Source: a virus
Length of the DNA: 39,911 nucleotides
IMG/VR virus record: IMGVR_UViG_3300013230_000001
Location: 1-39,911 of that record
Direction: 5' to 3' (one strand)
Shown here: positions 21,401 through 31,300 of the stretch, one piece after another
How the letters are laid out: each line of letters starts with the position of its first letter
Numbering within the stretch: the stretch's first letter is position 1
The notes under the pieces: model-generated
Seen by the model: only the letters and a program-made list of their open reading frames with translations
The model's database searches: none
What the model was told of the DNA's origin: nothing
Position numbers and translations under genes: made by a program

Positions 21401-23278
21401 GAATACAACTACAACATCAATCGAAGCAGCTGCCAAACCAGTAGGGACATATAACGAACCCATAACTGGATATGATGTGCCATCTACAGTATAAGTTTCG
21501 CCATCAGCGGGGACAATATCATATGTCTGATTTGTAATAGTGCCACCAGGATTGGTTGACCCAACAGCATTTCTAATTGCTGCTTGAAGTGTAGCATCTG
21601 TTTCAAATGCATTATGTCCACCTGTAGCAACTGTTGTTAGAGTTGCTGTAGCATTAGCAGGAATTGCCTGAATAGCAGTAACATAATCTTGCAACCAAGT
21701 TGGTTGATTACCACCACCTGTAGTATCGTCTAGTGCCTGGAGGAATTGTATTGGTGCATTATGTGTGCTGGTGTAACTTTCGAGACCGATGTTTTGGAAT
21801 ATTCTCGACCCCCAAACTGCAGAAGACGTTGCTTTAATTCTAAACTTGGCACCATTATCAACATCAACTCTAAGAGGAGGAGTTTGATATAACAATTCCG
21901 TGTTGTCAACATCATTTGATGGAAACTGTGTATACACTATCAGATAGTTATCTGTAGGTTCTTCTGTTCCTACAAGCACATCATTCCAAGTTGTTTCACC
22001 TGGATTCTGACGTTGCATGGTCATCTGGACATCGCCATTTAGTCCAGTATTTCTAGCAATATTTAATTCGGCAATAATTTCTGCTTTTTGCTCAGACTCA
22101 GGATAAATGTCTCTATTTGCAATATTTCCATACTTATCTTCAATATTTTCAAATGACGCTGGTAAAACTGGTTTAGTTATTACGTCTGTAGGATACACAT
22201 AATATGTGTTTGTAGTTACTGGAGGCTCACCTACAGACCCAGTAATTTGGCATCTAAAACCAATTGCATTATAAAAAATAAATCTATCTAATTCTAAAAC
22301 AGGTGATGTATGATTTGTGCCAGACTTTAATTTCCAAGAGTTTGTTAATGCTCCACCTGGATTAGTCCCTCCATTTGTGCCATCATCCGCGTCAACCCAA
22401 GCATCTACAAATAACTGCCAATTATAAGATAATGTTTGTCCTGCCGTAGAGACTGCACCAACACTGACTCTAAGTTGTCCACTGTTTGCAATACCAGTTT
22501 TATAGCATTGGAAAGTTTCTGTATCAAGTGGGTCAACGCCAGGTTGCTTGAAAATACTAATAACAGGCTCAACTACCAGAAGAATTGGAGAAGTATCTAC
22601 AGGAGTATTAGCTGCACCAGTATAACTTATTCTAGACCTATATTGATTTAAATTTCTTGAATAATCACTATTAGTTACTGTAAGAGTAGATTTTCTAAAA
22701 TATGCGTTTGTGCTACCAGTAGCAAATAACTCAGTTGTCGTAGTTACAGTAAAGTCTCCACCTGGAGTAATATTTGACCATGTACTACCGTCATCTGTAC
22801 TTTCTTGCCAAACAATAGTAATATTATTTACATTAGTAGTAGTTGAAATATCTACATTTTGTAGAGATGACGTTACTGTAAAATCAAATGTTTGGTTGAC
22901 ATCAATATTTTCAGAGACAGGATAATCATCGTTAGTGCCGTCAACTAATGCCAAAATAAGTGGAGCAGCAGTAACAGTAATAGACCTAGTGCCTACAGAT
23001 TCTTCATTACTGTAAATTGTGTCAACACCATTAGTGATAGCAACCCTTACAAGGAGACCATTACTACCACTATCTACTGGTCCAAAGTTAAAGAAACTAT
23101 TAGTATTAGAAATTAATCCAGTAGCAGAATAGTTTGTGCCCCCATCAGAAGAAACCTGCCACTCATAGATTAGAGATGCACCTCCATCATCACTTGCTGA
23201 TACAGAGAAAGCAATAGTATCTCCATCAGTTACAACAATGGGCTCCGCAGGAGTCAGTGAGCTAATAGTAATTGCCAT
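18434..23278 (-). CDS. Large tail fibre with Ig-like domains, hydrolase-like domain and tail collar
   Basis: A 1614-residue protein. Repeated Ig-like domains run from the N-terminus (YEWQVSSDGG, VRVAITNG) and again at about 815-1250 (SYQWQYSTDN, TYQWQKSTN, YRCVVTS), with the W and Y-x-C residues typical of this fold. Residues about 585-805 form an alpha/beta-hydrolase-like insert: VVVVFHGTLPEGG, VAYPQDH, and the nucleophile elbow FGHSQGG with S734, then VIADAPGP. A catalytic His after the last strand is not obvious. The C-terminus has a tail-collar domain (ASEFPELARMLGNTYGG, about 1325-1375), HAH and HTH metal-binding-like motifs, a Cys-rich loop, and ends RYMIKAY. Probably a host-binding fibre with possible esterase activity. 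Confidence 0.85.
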   Translation of the reverse strand: MAITISSLTPAEPIVVTDGDTIAFSVSASDDGGASLIYEWQVSSDGGTNYSATGLISNTNSFFNFGPVDSGSNGLLVRVAITNGVDTIYSNEESVGTRSITVTAAPLILALVDGTNDDYPVSENIDVNQTFDFTVTSSLQNVDISTTTNVNNITIVWQESTDDGSTWSNITPGGDFTVTTTTELFATGSTNAYFRKSTLTVTNSDYSRNLNQYRSRISYTGAANTPVDTSPILLVVEPVISIFKQPGVDPLDTETFQCYKTGIANSGQLRVSVGAVSTAGQTLSYNWQLFVDAWVDADDGTNGGTNPGGALTNSWKLKSGTNHTSPVLELDRFIFYNAIGFRCQITGSVGEPPVTTNTYYVYPTDVITKPVLPASFENIEDKYGNIANRDIYPESEQKAEIIAELNIARNTGLNGDVQMTMQRQNPGETTWNDVLVGTEEPTDNYLIVYTQFPSNDVDNTELLYQTPPLRVDVDNGAKFRIKATSSAVWGSRIFQNIGLESYTSTHNAPIQFLQALDDTTGGGNQPTWLQDYVTAIQAIPANATATLTTVATGGHNAFETDATLQAAIRNAVGSTNPGGTITNQTYDIVPADGETYTVDGTSYPVMGSLYVPTGLAAASIDVVVVFHGTLPEGGTTTIADSASDMLDRFVDTSVTNINVRDKIVFSVAYPQDHISEARNLDISGTGVEQADFLMGDNLPYARAAVAWVQNSLDAYIAAQGESKTVNDVYLFGHSQGGKLVSKINTLDTVTGVIADAPGPIQFDQTCSAQPGGTSCSKVIDIYGAPSAGTDTNTSKELTEFYSNEATLNVYRTVYITNQPSDASAFPNEGAAFSVTATPSSGPDAAISYQWQYSTDNETFVDVNNGGVFSGATTSLLQISSVPANAVYLYYRCVLSIPQQLASVTTASAELTVKEDLFTSITNLNDQEVEENSVVSWTVVATSLSAAAVTYQWQKSTNFNVNNPGAATWNNISGETSATFSILSASLSDAAFYRCVVTSFGGIVQATNAAELTVVELTISILQNITTSLTVLEGVAGVGTFETEAIASNSGEITYQWEYLPPGGSWQVAGDGFNNSEDNTRFYTPDAFIRSQNGIKLRCKISAAGIPNPVYTNQCTITVNRRLTYVKSPNNLVVTIGTTLVIDINPTWTGGTPSFQWQEGGSDISGATTSSLIIPNIDSTYNGNVYRCKITLTDCNQYAYTQNNAVVVESVNATDYTKTVTISTVSAAQKPTYYSQQTEKSGASIGTVICIPKPDSYVNNPAATFDDRGAWGIGHHGKAFNSGDVSSAVTSGSIFNSNKPSWVSNPNYKAAKDLDSKNRFKGYIEMRGQELLASEFPELARMLGNTYGGNITGSYPTYNASDTFRVPLTYGKKLMGTGNVSGNSGSVSVIPEYAPNGASGGDKLLPGSMGGVYNYIKSAQLPPGSTGITGDPDGTADGSINAETFTIGTFATNGWESVEGFIQPKFQGTVTYTLPGPGDVFTANPVHAHSAIAVGAIDGYYAVNKNCRDNNECLNKCSFPGSFKPTTGGAGEILTGPYGLSESQSGQLHTHTASGLNGSFDMVKEGGMLISDTTARMSLQSKQLFDNATSFYLRNNEAIPVNAAYFRLRYMIKAY

Positions 23279-23284
23279 AGGTCT

Positions 23285-24208
23285 TTAGTACTTGATTAGA
23301 TACTCACAGAGAATAAATTTTGGTGCAATATCATCCATTTTAAAAGTATTTTTTGTCTTCATATTGACAGTAGTTGTCAATCCAGCTGCTGTCATGGTAG
23401 TAGAAGGAATACTACCACTATATGATGTACTCAAACTAACACTACTCAATTGGTGTGCGTGTTTAGATTCTGTGCCAGATTCTGTAATATCAAGAGCAAC
23501 AAATGTCACACCATAGTTTGCGTCAGCAGTACAAACAGTTTTTGCTGGTTGATAGCACAAAACACCTCCACCATAAAAAGCGCCTGCCCACGCTGCTGAT
23601 GCCATACCTTGATTATTCTGGTTAATCGAGTGAGTGATAGTATGTGTGCCTCTATGACCGTGTGCAAGGAAGTTGTTAATAGTAATGGTAGTTTCTGGTG
23701 TTTTACTTGGTGGAGAAACAGCTTTCCACACACCAGTAAAAGTCAATGATGGCACACCATTTGCTTTAAAATCACCCTCATAAGTAAAATCAACTGTTTC
23801 ACCTGTTGCTGACAATTCAACAGCAATACCCGCACGTTGGACAGTAAGTTGTGTTGTTGGATTAATAGTGCTATCATTAGAGTAGACACCAGGATTAGAA
23901 GCAGTAGTAATATATTTACTACCTAAATCTGGTAATTGAAATGTGCCACCAGTGCCTTGCTCATTTCTATTTGCCAATACAGTATCAGTTTTTTTATAAA
24001 GACAAGAATCACCAACTCCTAGTAAATTAGCAAGTTGTGGAAATTGGTCAGCAGACAAAATCTGACCATTACACTTCAAATATCCCGCAGGAATAAAATC
24101 TTCATAGTCCTGCTCTGTAGGTAGTGTCCCTTGTATCTGCCTAAAAAACGGGAAAATCGACCCACAAGGTCCACCATATTTACCTTTTTCGTAAGAATAA
24201 CTTGCCAT
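23285..24208 (-). CDS. Tail-collar/short-tail-fibre-like protein
   Basis: A 307-residue protein. The tail-collar domain is clear: IPAGYLKCNGQILSADQFPQLANLLG (about 40-66) followed by FQLPDLGSKYI. The distal part contains HGHRGTH and KHAH, His-x-His motifs like those that hold metal ions in T4 gp12/gp37 receptor-binding tips, and ends ILCEYLIKY. Six bases separate it from the 1614-residue fibre gene. Likely a short tail fibre or adhesin, assembled as a trimer. Confidence 0.82.
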   Translation of the reverse strand: MASYSYEKGKYGGPCGSIFPFFRQIQGTLPTEQDYEDFIPAGYLKCNGQILSADQFPQLANLLGVGDSCLYKKTDTVLANRNEQGTGGTFQLPDLGSKYITTASNPGVYSNDSTINPTTQLTVQRAGIAVELSATGETVDFTYEGDFKANGVPSLTFTGVWKAVSPPSKTPETTITINNFLAHGHRGTHTITHSINQNNQGMASAAWAGAFYGGGVLCYQPAKTVCTADANYGVTFVALDITESGTESKHAHQLSSVSLSTSYSGSIPSTTMTAAGLTTTVNMKTKNTFKMDDIAPKFILCEYLIKY

Positions 24209-24212
24209 TTTG

Positions 24213-25064
24213 TTAGTATGCTCTGATGATAAAAACCATATCTAAGGTTGGTGTAAGAGTTGTGGCAGTAATTGTGCCAAAATTTACTCCAGCAGAATTA
24301 ATAATCTTAACTGTATTTATTTTCACATTATTAACAATACCAGGACTAATCACGTTAAATGAAGATTCAAAATCATATTGATTTGACTGGTGATTATGAG
24401 GCTCAGAATCTGCTTTTTCTTCGTTAGATAAACTAGTGAAAAGAATTTTATCATTTCCACCAAAAGAAGCACATTTCATGTTGCCGCCACATCTACCATC
24501 ACCAGGATAATAACCACCAGATGCAGTTTCACCACCTGGGACAGGTTGCACATCACCACCACCTGCTGCAGGAGAATCCCACTTAGAGAAAGAGTCGTTT
24601 AAGTCTCCACTATTATTTGCATATCTAACACCATTTCTGGTCCTCAAACATGGAGTTTGGGTGCAAACTAGTTTACATTCTGCTTCTGGCCAACCACCAC
24701 TAGGACACCTAACTGCTTGACCAGATTCATTATTATATGATGTCGTAGTGTCATCAGACTCATTTGCAACACCATGACTGTGCTGACTCAAATGTTGGTC
24801 TTCTAAGTAATACTTATTGTAAGTAGCAATACCAAAATAACTTCCCTCAGTTATAGTAATATCATCATATGTCGCTAGAAAATTGGGAGACCCATCAAAT
24901 TCACCGACTAAATCAAACGTTGATAACCAAGTGCTTTGTGTATTAGCAGATTGGTTTCCATTATCACCACCACCAATCAAACTCCACCATGGGTCAGCAC
25001 TTTTAGATGTATATTCTGGTTTACTAGCATCATAAAATTGACCACCAGCAGCACCAGTACTATT
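24213..25064 (-). CDS. C-terminal part of a frameshifted collar protein
   Basis: This frame is open for 283 residues before the stop but has no credible start: it begins NSTGAAGGQFYDASKPEY directly where the 93-residue collar ORF ends. It contains HSHGVANES and HNHQSNQ His motifs, a Cys-rich loop (AECKLVCTQTPC) and ends MVFIIRAY, matching the C-termini of the two neighbouring collar proteins. One skipped base at the AAAA run (25063-25066) joins it to the N-terminal part, giving about 375 residues. Either a sequencing/assembly indel, an inactivating mutation or programmed shifting. Confidence 0.7.
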   Translation of the reverse strand, partial: NSTGAAGGQFYDASKPEYTSKSADPWWSLIGGGDNGNQSANTQSTWLSTFDLVGEFDGSPNFLATYDDITITEGSYFGIATYNKYYLEDQHLSQHSHGVANESDDTTTSYNNESGQAVRCPSGGWPEAECKLVCTQTPCLRTRNGVRYANNSGDLNDSFSKWDSPAAGGGDVQPVPGGETASGGYYPGDGRCGGNMKCASFGGNDKILFTSLSNEEKADSEPHNHQSNQYDFESSFNVISPGIVNNVKINTVKIINSAGVNFGTITATTLTPTLDMVFIIRAY

Positions 25065-25341
25065 TTAACCACTCAAAATGTCCTTGATAGACATCAACAA
25101 TACCTTTCTGGTTATTTGTCAAGGAAGGGACTTTAAAAGTTGACCCTGCCGTGCCTCCATAAACATTACCAATACATTCATACAACAAAGGATATTCTTC
25201 AATATCATTATTGCGACCATTACAAACCAACCAACCAGTAGGAATCGCAGAAGATTCAGCTGCCCAGGGGACAATAGTCCCGATGGGCAACCCTCTCATT
25301 CTTCTTACTTCGTTATATTTTGCTGCGTCTGCAAATGCCAT
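25060..25341 (-). CDS. N-terminal tail-collar part of a frameshifted protein
   Basis: 93 residues starting MAFADAAKYNEVRRMRG. The collar signature is present: LPIGTIVPWA, IPTGWLVCNGRN, YPLLYECIGNVYGG, TFKVPSL. It stops at TAG right after FEWLK in a TTAAAATAG context, truncating a normal collar protein that continues in another frame. As it stands it would lack the distal receptor-binding region. Starts 3 bases after the end of the giant fibre gene. Confidence 0.75.
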   Translation of the reverse strand: MAFADAAKYNEVRRMRGLPIGTIVPWAAESSAIPTGWLVCNGRNNDIEEYPLLYECIGNVYGGTAGSTFKVPSLTNNQKGIVDVYQGHFEWLK

Positions 25342-25344
25342 CTA

Positions 25345-28300
25345 TTAAATCTCCATTAACCACCAACCTTGGAATGCATCGGGAATACCGTTGCCATCTA
25401 AATCTTGGTCACCGACATAAATTAGACCGAAAGCAGCGTTTGGAGTGTTGACAACCAACTCACCGCCAGGATAGTTAGAAACACCACCCAAGTTGCTACC
25501 CGTATCAGACCCTTGGACCTTAACACTAGATGGTGCTCTAACAACTAAGTTGTTAGCAAAGTTAAGAGCACCGCCACAATCTACAATTCTAATTGTGTCA
25601 CCAGTGATTGCATTGCTAGGCAATCTCAATACAAGTGTAGATGAAGGAATAACGAGATACTGCAAGTTAGGCTCTAGTGCAACAGCAGATGCATCTGTGT
25701 TACCCTGTGTGCTGACAAAGATTGTCTTTCTACCACCGTTTGCATTGTAGAAGTTTTCATGACCGAATGCCTCAATAGAAGCATTTTGTCTAAAGGTGAA
25801 TGGTTTAGCACCATTAACACCCAAGTTATTAATTTGGACAACCTCAGTAGCATCAGAAGGTGATGCAGAAGATACACCGTTAACTTCTAGATATCTACCA
25901 ACATATGTGTCACCAGTTTGTGCATCAACTGTAAATCTAGAGGTGTGAGCATTAGTGCCACTTTCAGCATTCGCAGGATTAGCAAGTGTGCCAACCGCAA
26001 GGTCATTACCAGTCCTTAATGTGCCAGCAATCTTAGTGTTACCAGATGCACCCAACACCTCAAGTGCGATATTGGTTGCGCTGTTAGTCCTGCCCTTATC
26101 AAATGACCCAGTTGCAAAGAAGGAATCTTTGAAAATCTTGAGGTCAGCGCCATTGTATAGACTTGTATCACCAGAAGCAGACTCAACATAGAATTTAGGT
26201 AGAGTGCCATTGGTAATAACAAAGTATTGCTTGGAAGGAGTAGAAGTAGAAGTATTACCACTCAACTCAATGGAGTTGTGGACTGTTAAATTACCACCGC
26301 CACTCGTTTCAATAGTTGCATCAGTTGCTTCACTGCTATTCTTACCATAAGCATCAGCAAGATTCTGGTCGTTTTCAGCATTGATGAATGGTTTCGTAAT
26401 ATCGTAACCAATTACAACATCACCACTGATTTGTGTATTACCAGTTGTAGAGATAGTCTTAAAGACTTCAAGTGGGTCCTTAGGCAAGACAGTGCTACCA
26501 AAGTCACCATTATTAATAGTGAAGGACTGAGCATCAGCAGGGTTAATTACCGTGACTTTTGCATATTCACCACCAGTATCTAAATCTGTCTTATTGAGAC
26601 GGAATAGGTCACCTGCTTTAATAGCAGCAGAGAATTCTGCAACGTTAATTGTGGTGCCATTAGCGGTGATTGGGTTGGGGAAGATATAAGAAGCATTTTG
26701 CTGCTCAATCAATCTTACAATCTTCTGACCATCTGCTTGTGCAGATTGACCAGTGCCTCTTTGCCCTCTAACAACCTCAACAGTATAAGGGACAGGAGAA
26801 TCTGGGACATAAGTTGTTGGGAAGTTGACGGTGCTGACAATCTCAGTGCCAACCAAATACAACTCATTAATACCAATACCAGATGGATTGCTGATTGGTA
26901 GCAAGTATGTCTGGACACCATTTAGAATCTGATTCTTGTATGAATCATCACCCCATGGTTGACCACCAACTGTATCAACAGTTGTCTCTGCGATAATCAT
27001 TCTGGCAGTGCCAGCATCAGTGCTACCTTGCTGTAGAGCAACAGTAATAGTATTATCATTAACGTCCTTGAGGACGAAACCAAGTGCATCTCTGCTCTCA
27101 ATGTAGTAAGTGCTAGTTGTATTAACACCAGTTAGATTACCAGTATCAATAAACTGGACGCCCTCATTAGTATTGAAGAAGTGTCCATCAGTATCAACAA
27201 TAATCTTATTAGCAGTTACTGTAGTGACGTTAACCACACCACTAAAGTCATCAACAACACTGAAGAAGTCAATGTTTAGATTTGCAAGTGAACCTGTTGA
27301 CTGATTTAGACCAACGCCAGTAATAACAGTACCTGTAGCAGCTGCAGGACCGAAGTCACTGCCAGTGCTGCTATAACTAAATGTAGTAGCGTCTAAAACC
27401 GTTACAGTTACTGCATTTACCGTATTGAAAGAATCAACGCTAGAATCAATCTCTGCGGTATCACCAGTTGTTAGACCATGTGCGGCAGTGGTAATAACTG
27501 TTGCAACGTTGTTGAGTCTTCTGATGGTAGCAATACGAATCGTGCCGAAGACGTTTCTATCAATACCAAGATTAGTATTCTTGAGTCCACCATTTTGAGT
27601 CATATCTGACTCGAAGAATGCAGATCCTTGGACTCTAATACCATTTCTGATTTGAGTCTCACCAGCAACACCACCAAGTGTCAATTCACCAACTGATAGA
27701 CCAATATTCAACTTAGTAATACCAGATGGGAATAATGTAAACTCATCATCCGAAGATGTGGTATTAATTTCTCCACCATTAATGGTAAGAGTGCCATCAA
27801 CAATAGTCTGGTAATTCTTAACGTTAAAGATACTTGCCTGCTTATTAGCAAATGCACCACCAAGAGTAATTCTGGAAATGTTTCCAGCGCCAGTATTTTC
27901 GACTGTGCCTACATTAACTGTAGAATTAATCGCATCTGTATGGATGTTAAGTGTGCTGGTGCCTGTTACTGCGGTGCCAATGTCGATTGTTTGGTCTGCA
28001 GTTGCTAGGTCAGCAATCGCTACGTTTACAGCGTAACCAGTGAGATTGAGTGATGTGGTGGTAGACTGATTAGCAATATTGAATGTTGCTGCGGTAGAGC
28101 GAATATCACCACCATCAACATCAATGTCAGTCTCAAAAGTGAAGTCGCCAGTGATTCTTGCATCACCAGAAACGACAAGGTTTTTATCTAGTGCAGCATC
28201 AGTTACGTTAATACCAACTCTACCATTATCGATGTCAGCAGTTGCACCCTCGGCGCGACCATCTTGTGACAGTGTTGTAGTTGCAACTCTGAATTCAGCA

Positions 28301-31300
28301 GTAGCATCTGGGTTATCGCTAGCTCCACCAACGATAAATGCATGTCTGCTTGCTACTGGGGTGCCACCACTACCATCAGATAGTGTAGTTTGCTTTCTAC
28401 CACTGATGAATGTGTTACCAACAACATCGAGGTTTGCTCTTGGATATGTTGCAGTAGAAACAAATCCATCCAAATAATCGGTAGACACTGCTCTAGCAAC
28501 TGTGTTAATACCTAGCTTATAGTCACCATAAACAGCAGTTTCTGTCCTTAATGCTTCACCACCAAGTAAACCTACTTCCTTCCATTGAGATTGTCCTAGA
28601 GAAATCTCGATAGTTGGTTGCGTGATTGTGGAGTTAACTGAGAATAGGTATGGACCATTTCCAGTTAAGACAGTTTCAGATGCTCTTTCAGTAATTAGGA
28701 ATACATAACCATTCGATTCTAGATACTCATATCCTTCAGCAGCATTATTATAAACAGTGTGGACACCGTTAATAGTTGCTAGCGTATCAATAGCACCAGT
28801 AATTCTAATCTGACTATTTAATGTAATACCAAGTGATGCACCTGGATTGCTTTCACTGAAGTTGACCTTACCAACCTGGAAGTATAGTTTGATAACATTC
28901 AGGTTGGGGAAGAATTCAATGCCAGTAATATCAATCGAAGACTCATTACCAGCCGTTGCAGTCAGTGTATATGGGACATAAGAGTTAGCATAAATCCAAC
29001 CAAGAGACCCAGTGCTACCAACTTCACCACCTTTGAATAGGATGTCACCAGATAATGGGACAGCAGACCCGAAGGAGATTGTTTGTGCAGAATTAAATCT
29101 TGCCTTAGTGCCAGTCGTATCTTGGTTAGGTGCCATGTTATCAACACCAGTCCTAACTGTGTATCTTTGAGTGCCTCTGGAGTTGAGGTCAAAGATAGCA
29201 GCTCTGACTCTATTCTTATCGATAATGATGTCACCACCTCTTGTAGTATCGAGTAGTGGGTCATCATCACCTGGAAGGACACCTTGTCTATCACCAGGAC
29301 GTGATACGATTCTGAGTGAAGGAGGAGTCATCTTCGCTTCAAACTCAGGGTCAACGTTGACGATGACAGGTGAGTTGAAGAAGTTAGTTAGATTAGGTGG
29401 AGCATTGAGAGTAATAATATTCTCAAACGTTACGGGGTCCTCAAAGACCGTAACGAGACTACCAAATTCTCCATCTTCGGAATCATCCTCTTCTAGAATT
29501 AGAGCATCTAGGAATTCCTCTTCACCAGTGATAGCGTTAATCTTACGATTACCGATATACAATTCACCGTTGGAGTTGATACCAGTGTAGAAGACGATAC
29601 CAGCATCTTCACGCTTAGACTGTGCATAGTAATCTTGGACATCAGTTAGGATAACTGTCTGTCTGACAGGGAAACCAGTTGAGTAGTTACCAGGACCGAA
29701 ACCAAGATATTCAAACGTGTGGTTACCAGCACGGGCGATAGACGGACGACGCAATTCAACGTAGAGTTTTTGCTCTAGTGGGAATCCAGAGTCACCTGCG
29801 ATAGGAATTAGTCTTTCCTCTGCGCCAGGTGCTGCTGCACCACTCTGTGCCTTAATCTCCGTAGATGGAGAAGCAAAAGTATATTCACCAGACCCAGGAT
29901 TAGAAATAAAGTCTAAGATTGCTTCCTTAGTAGCAGAATTCTTAGCATCGTTAATAGAAACTAAACCATGGACATAGTTATCAGCGGCACAGGATGCTGC
30001 TGGTGGGTCGAGAATTGTTGCATCTTGATTACCACCCTGCTCATCACTACCATCATACTGGAAGAGTAATGGGTCATTCTTATAAGTAAGGGGATAAAGT
30101 CTAGATACAGGTTGACTAAACTTGAAGTTTCTGAAGTTTTGACCAACACCAGACCCAAGAGGTAGAGGTGAAATATCACCACGGACAACAGTTAGATAGT
30201 AGACACCATCTTGCTGACGTGGGATTCTTCTCTGAATCTCTTCAATGCTGTAGATGTAGTATGTTTCAGTTAAATCAGATACATCTTCTACACTAATAAC
30301 TCTATATTGTCTAGCAGCATCGTCAGTGATAACATCACCAGGAGTGATGCAGTAGACATTAGATGCCTCAACACCATAGAGGAAGTTTTCTTTATCTTCT
30401 TTACCGAAGTTAGGTCTGTCTAATACTTCAGCGGTAACATCAGGTTGACCTGCAATAGTCTGTCTGATAAAGGTTTGCTTATTATCAGCAAAATCTAATT
30501 CACCTTGGACACCCTTAAGAATGAGATAGTTAAACTCTTCTAAACCACCCTCAACATTTTCGTTGCCAAACCATGCATGGACAGTTGCACTTCCAGTATA
30601 ATCGCCATACCATGTAACTGTAGACCCTTCAATAAAGTCACCATTGCCACCTTGAGGTTGACCAACCTTGACTGTTACAAATCTCTCTCCTTTGAGTGAT
30701 TCTAAATCTAGACCATGGTCAAAGACTGTCATTTCTAGATAACCATCAACATTAATCCTTGCAGATTGAATGGTGAATGATACATTAGATTCTGTCTTCG
30801 TGCCCTCAATGCGCTTGGCAAAGATAGGATTGTATGGGTCATACTCAGAGAAAGCATTAGAAATACCTAGTCTTTCTCTTGGTGATGGACCTTCTTCAAA
30901 GAATGTAGCATCCTTCTGGACACCAGTTGCAACTGGTTTGAGAAGTAGTTTCTGTGGTAGAAGTTTTCTCTTCTCGTCAGTCCTAATTCTAATTGCGAAA
31001 CCTTCGAGTGGGTCTCTAACATCATCACGATAGTTAGGAATGACATAACGTAGTTTGTATGACTTGTCTTCCTTCTCTCTAGAATCATCTGCTCTGTAGA
31101 AGAATGCATCTGGAGTGCGAGGTGGTTTGTTGACATATAGACTACCTCTCGATGCATCAGTCATCGTGATTCTTTCGTAAATCTCGTTGCCTGATTGTAG
31201 AGATTTGAGATACCAGCACTGCTGTGCGGCATCATAACCTAGAGGACTTCTCTTTCTAGTTGCGAAGACATGGAAATCTCCACCACTTGGGAAGTTAAAC

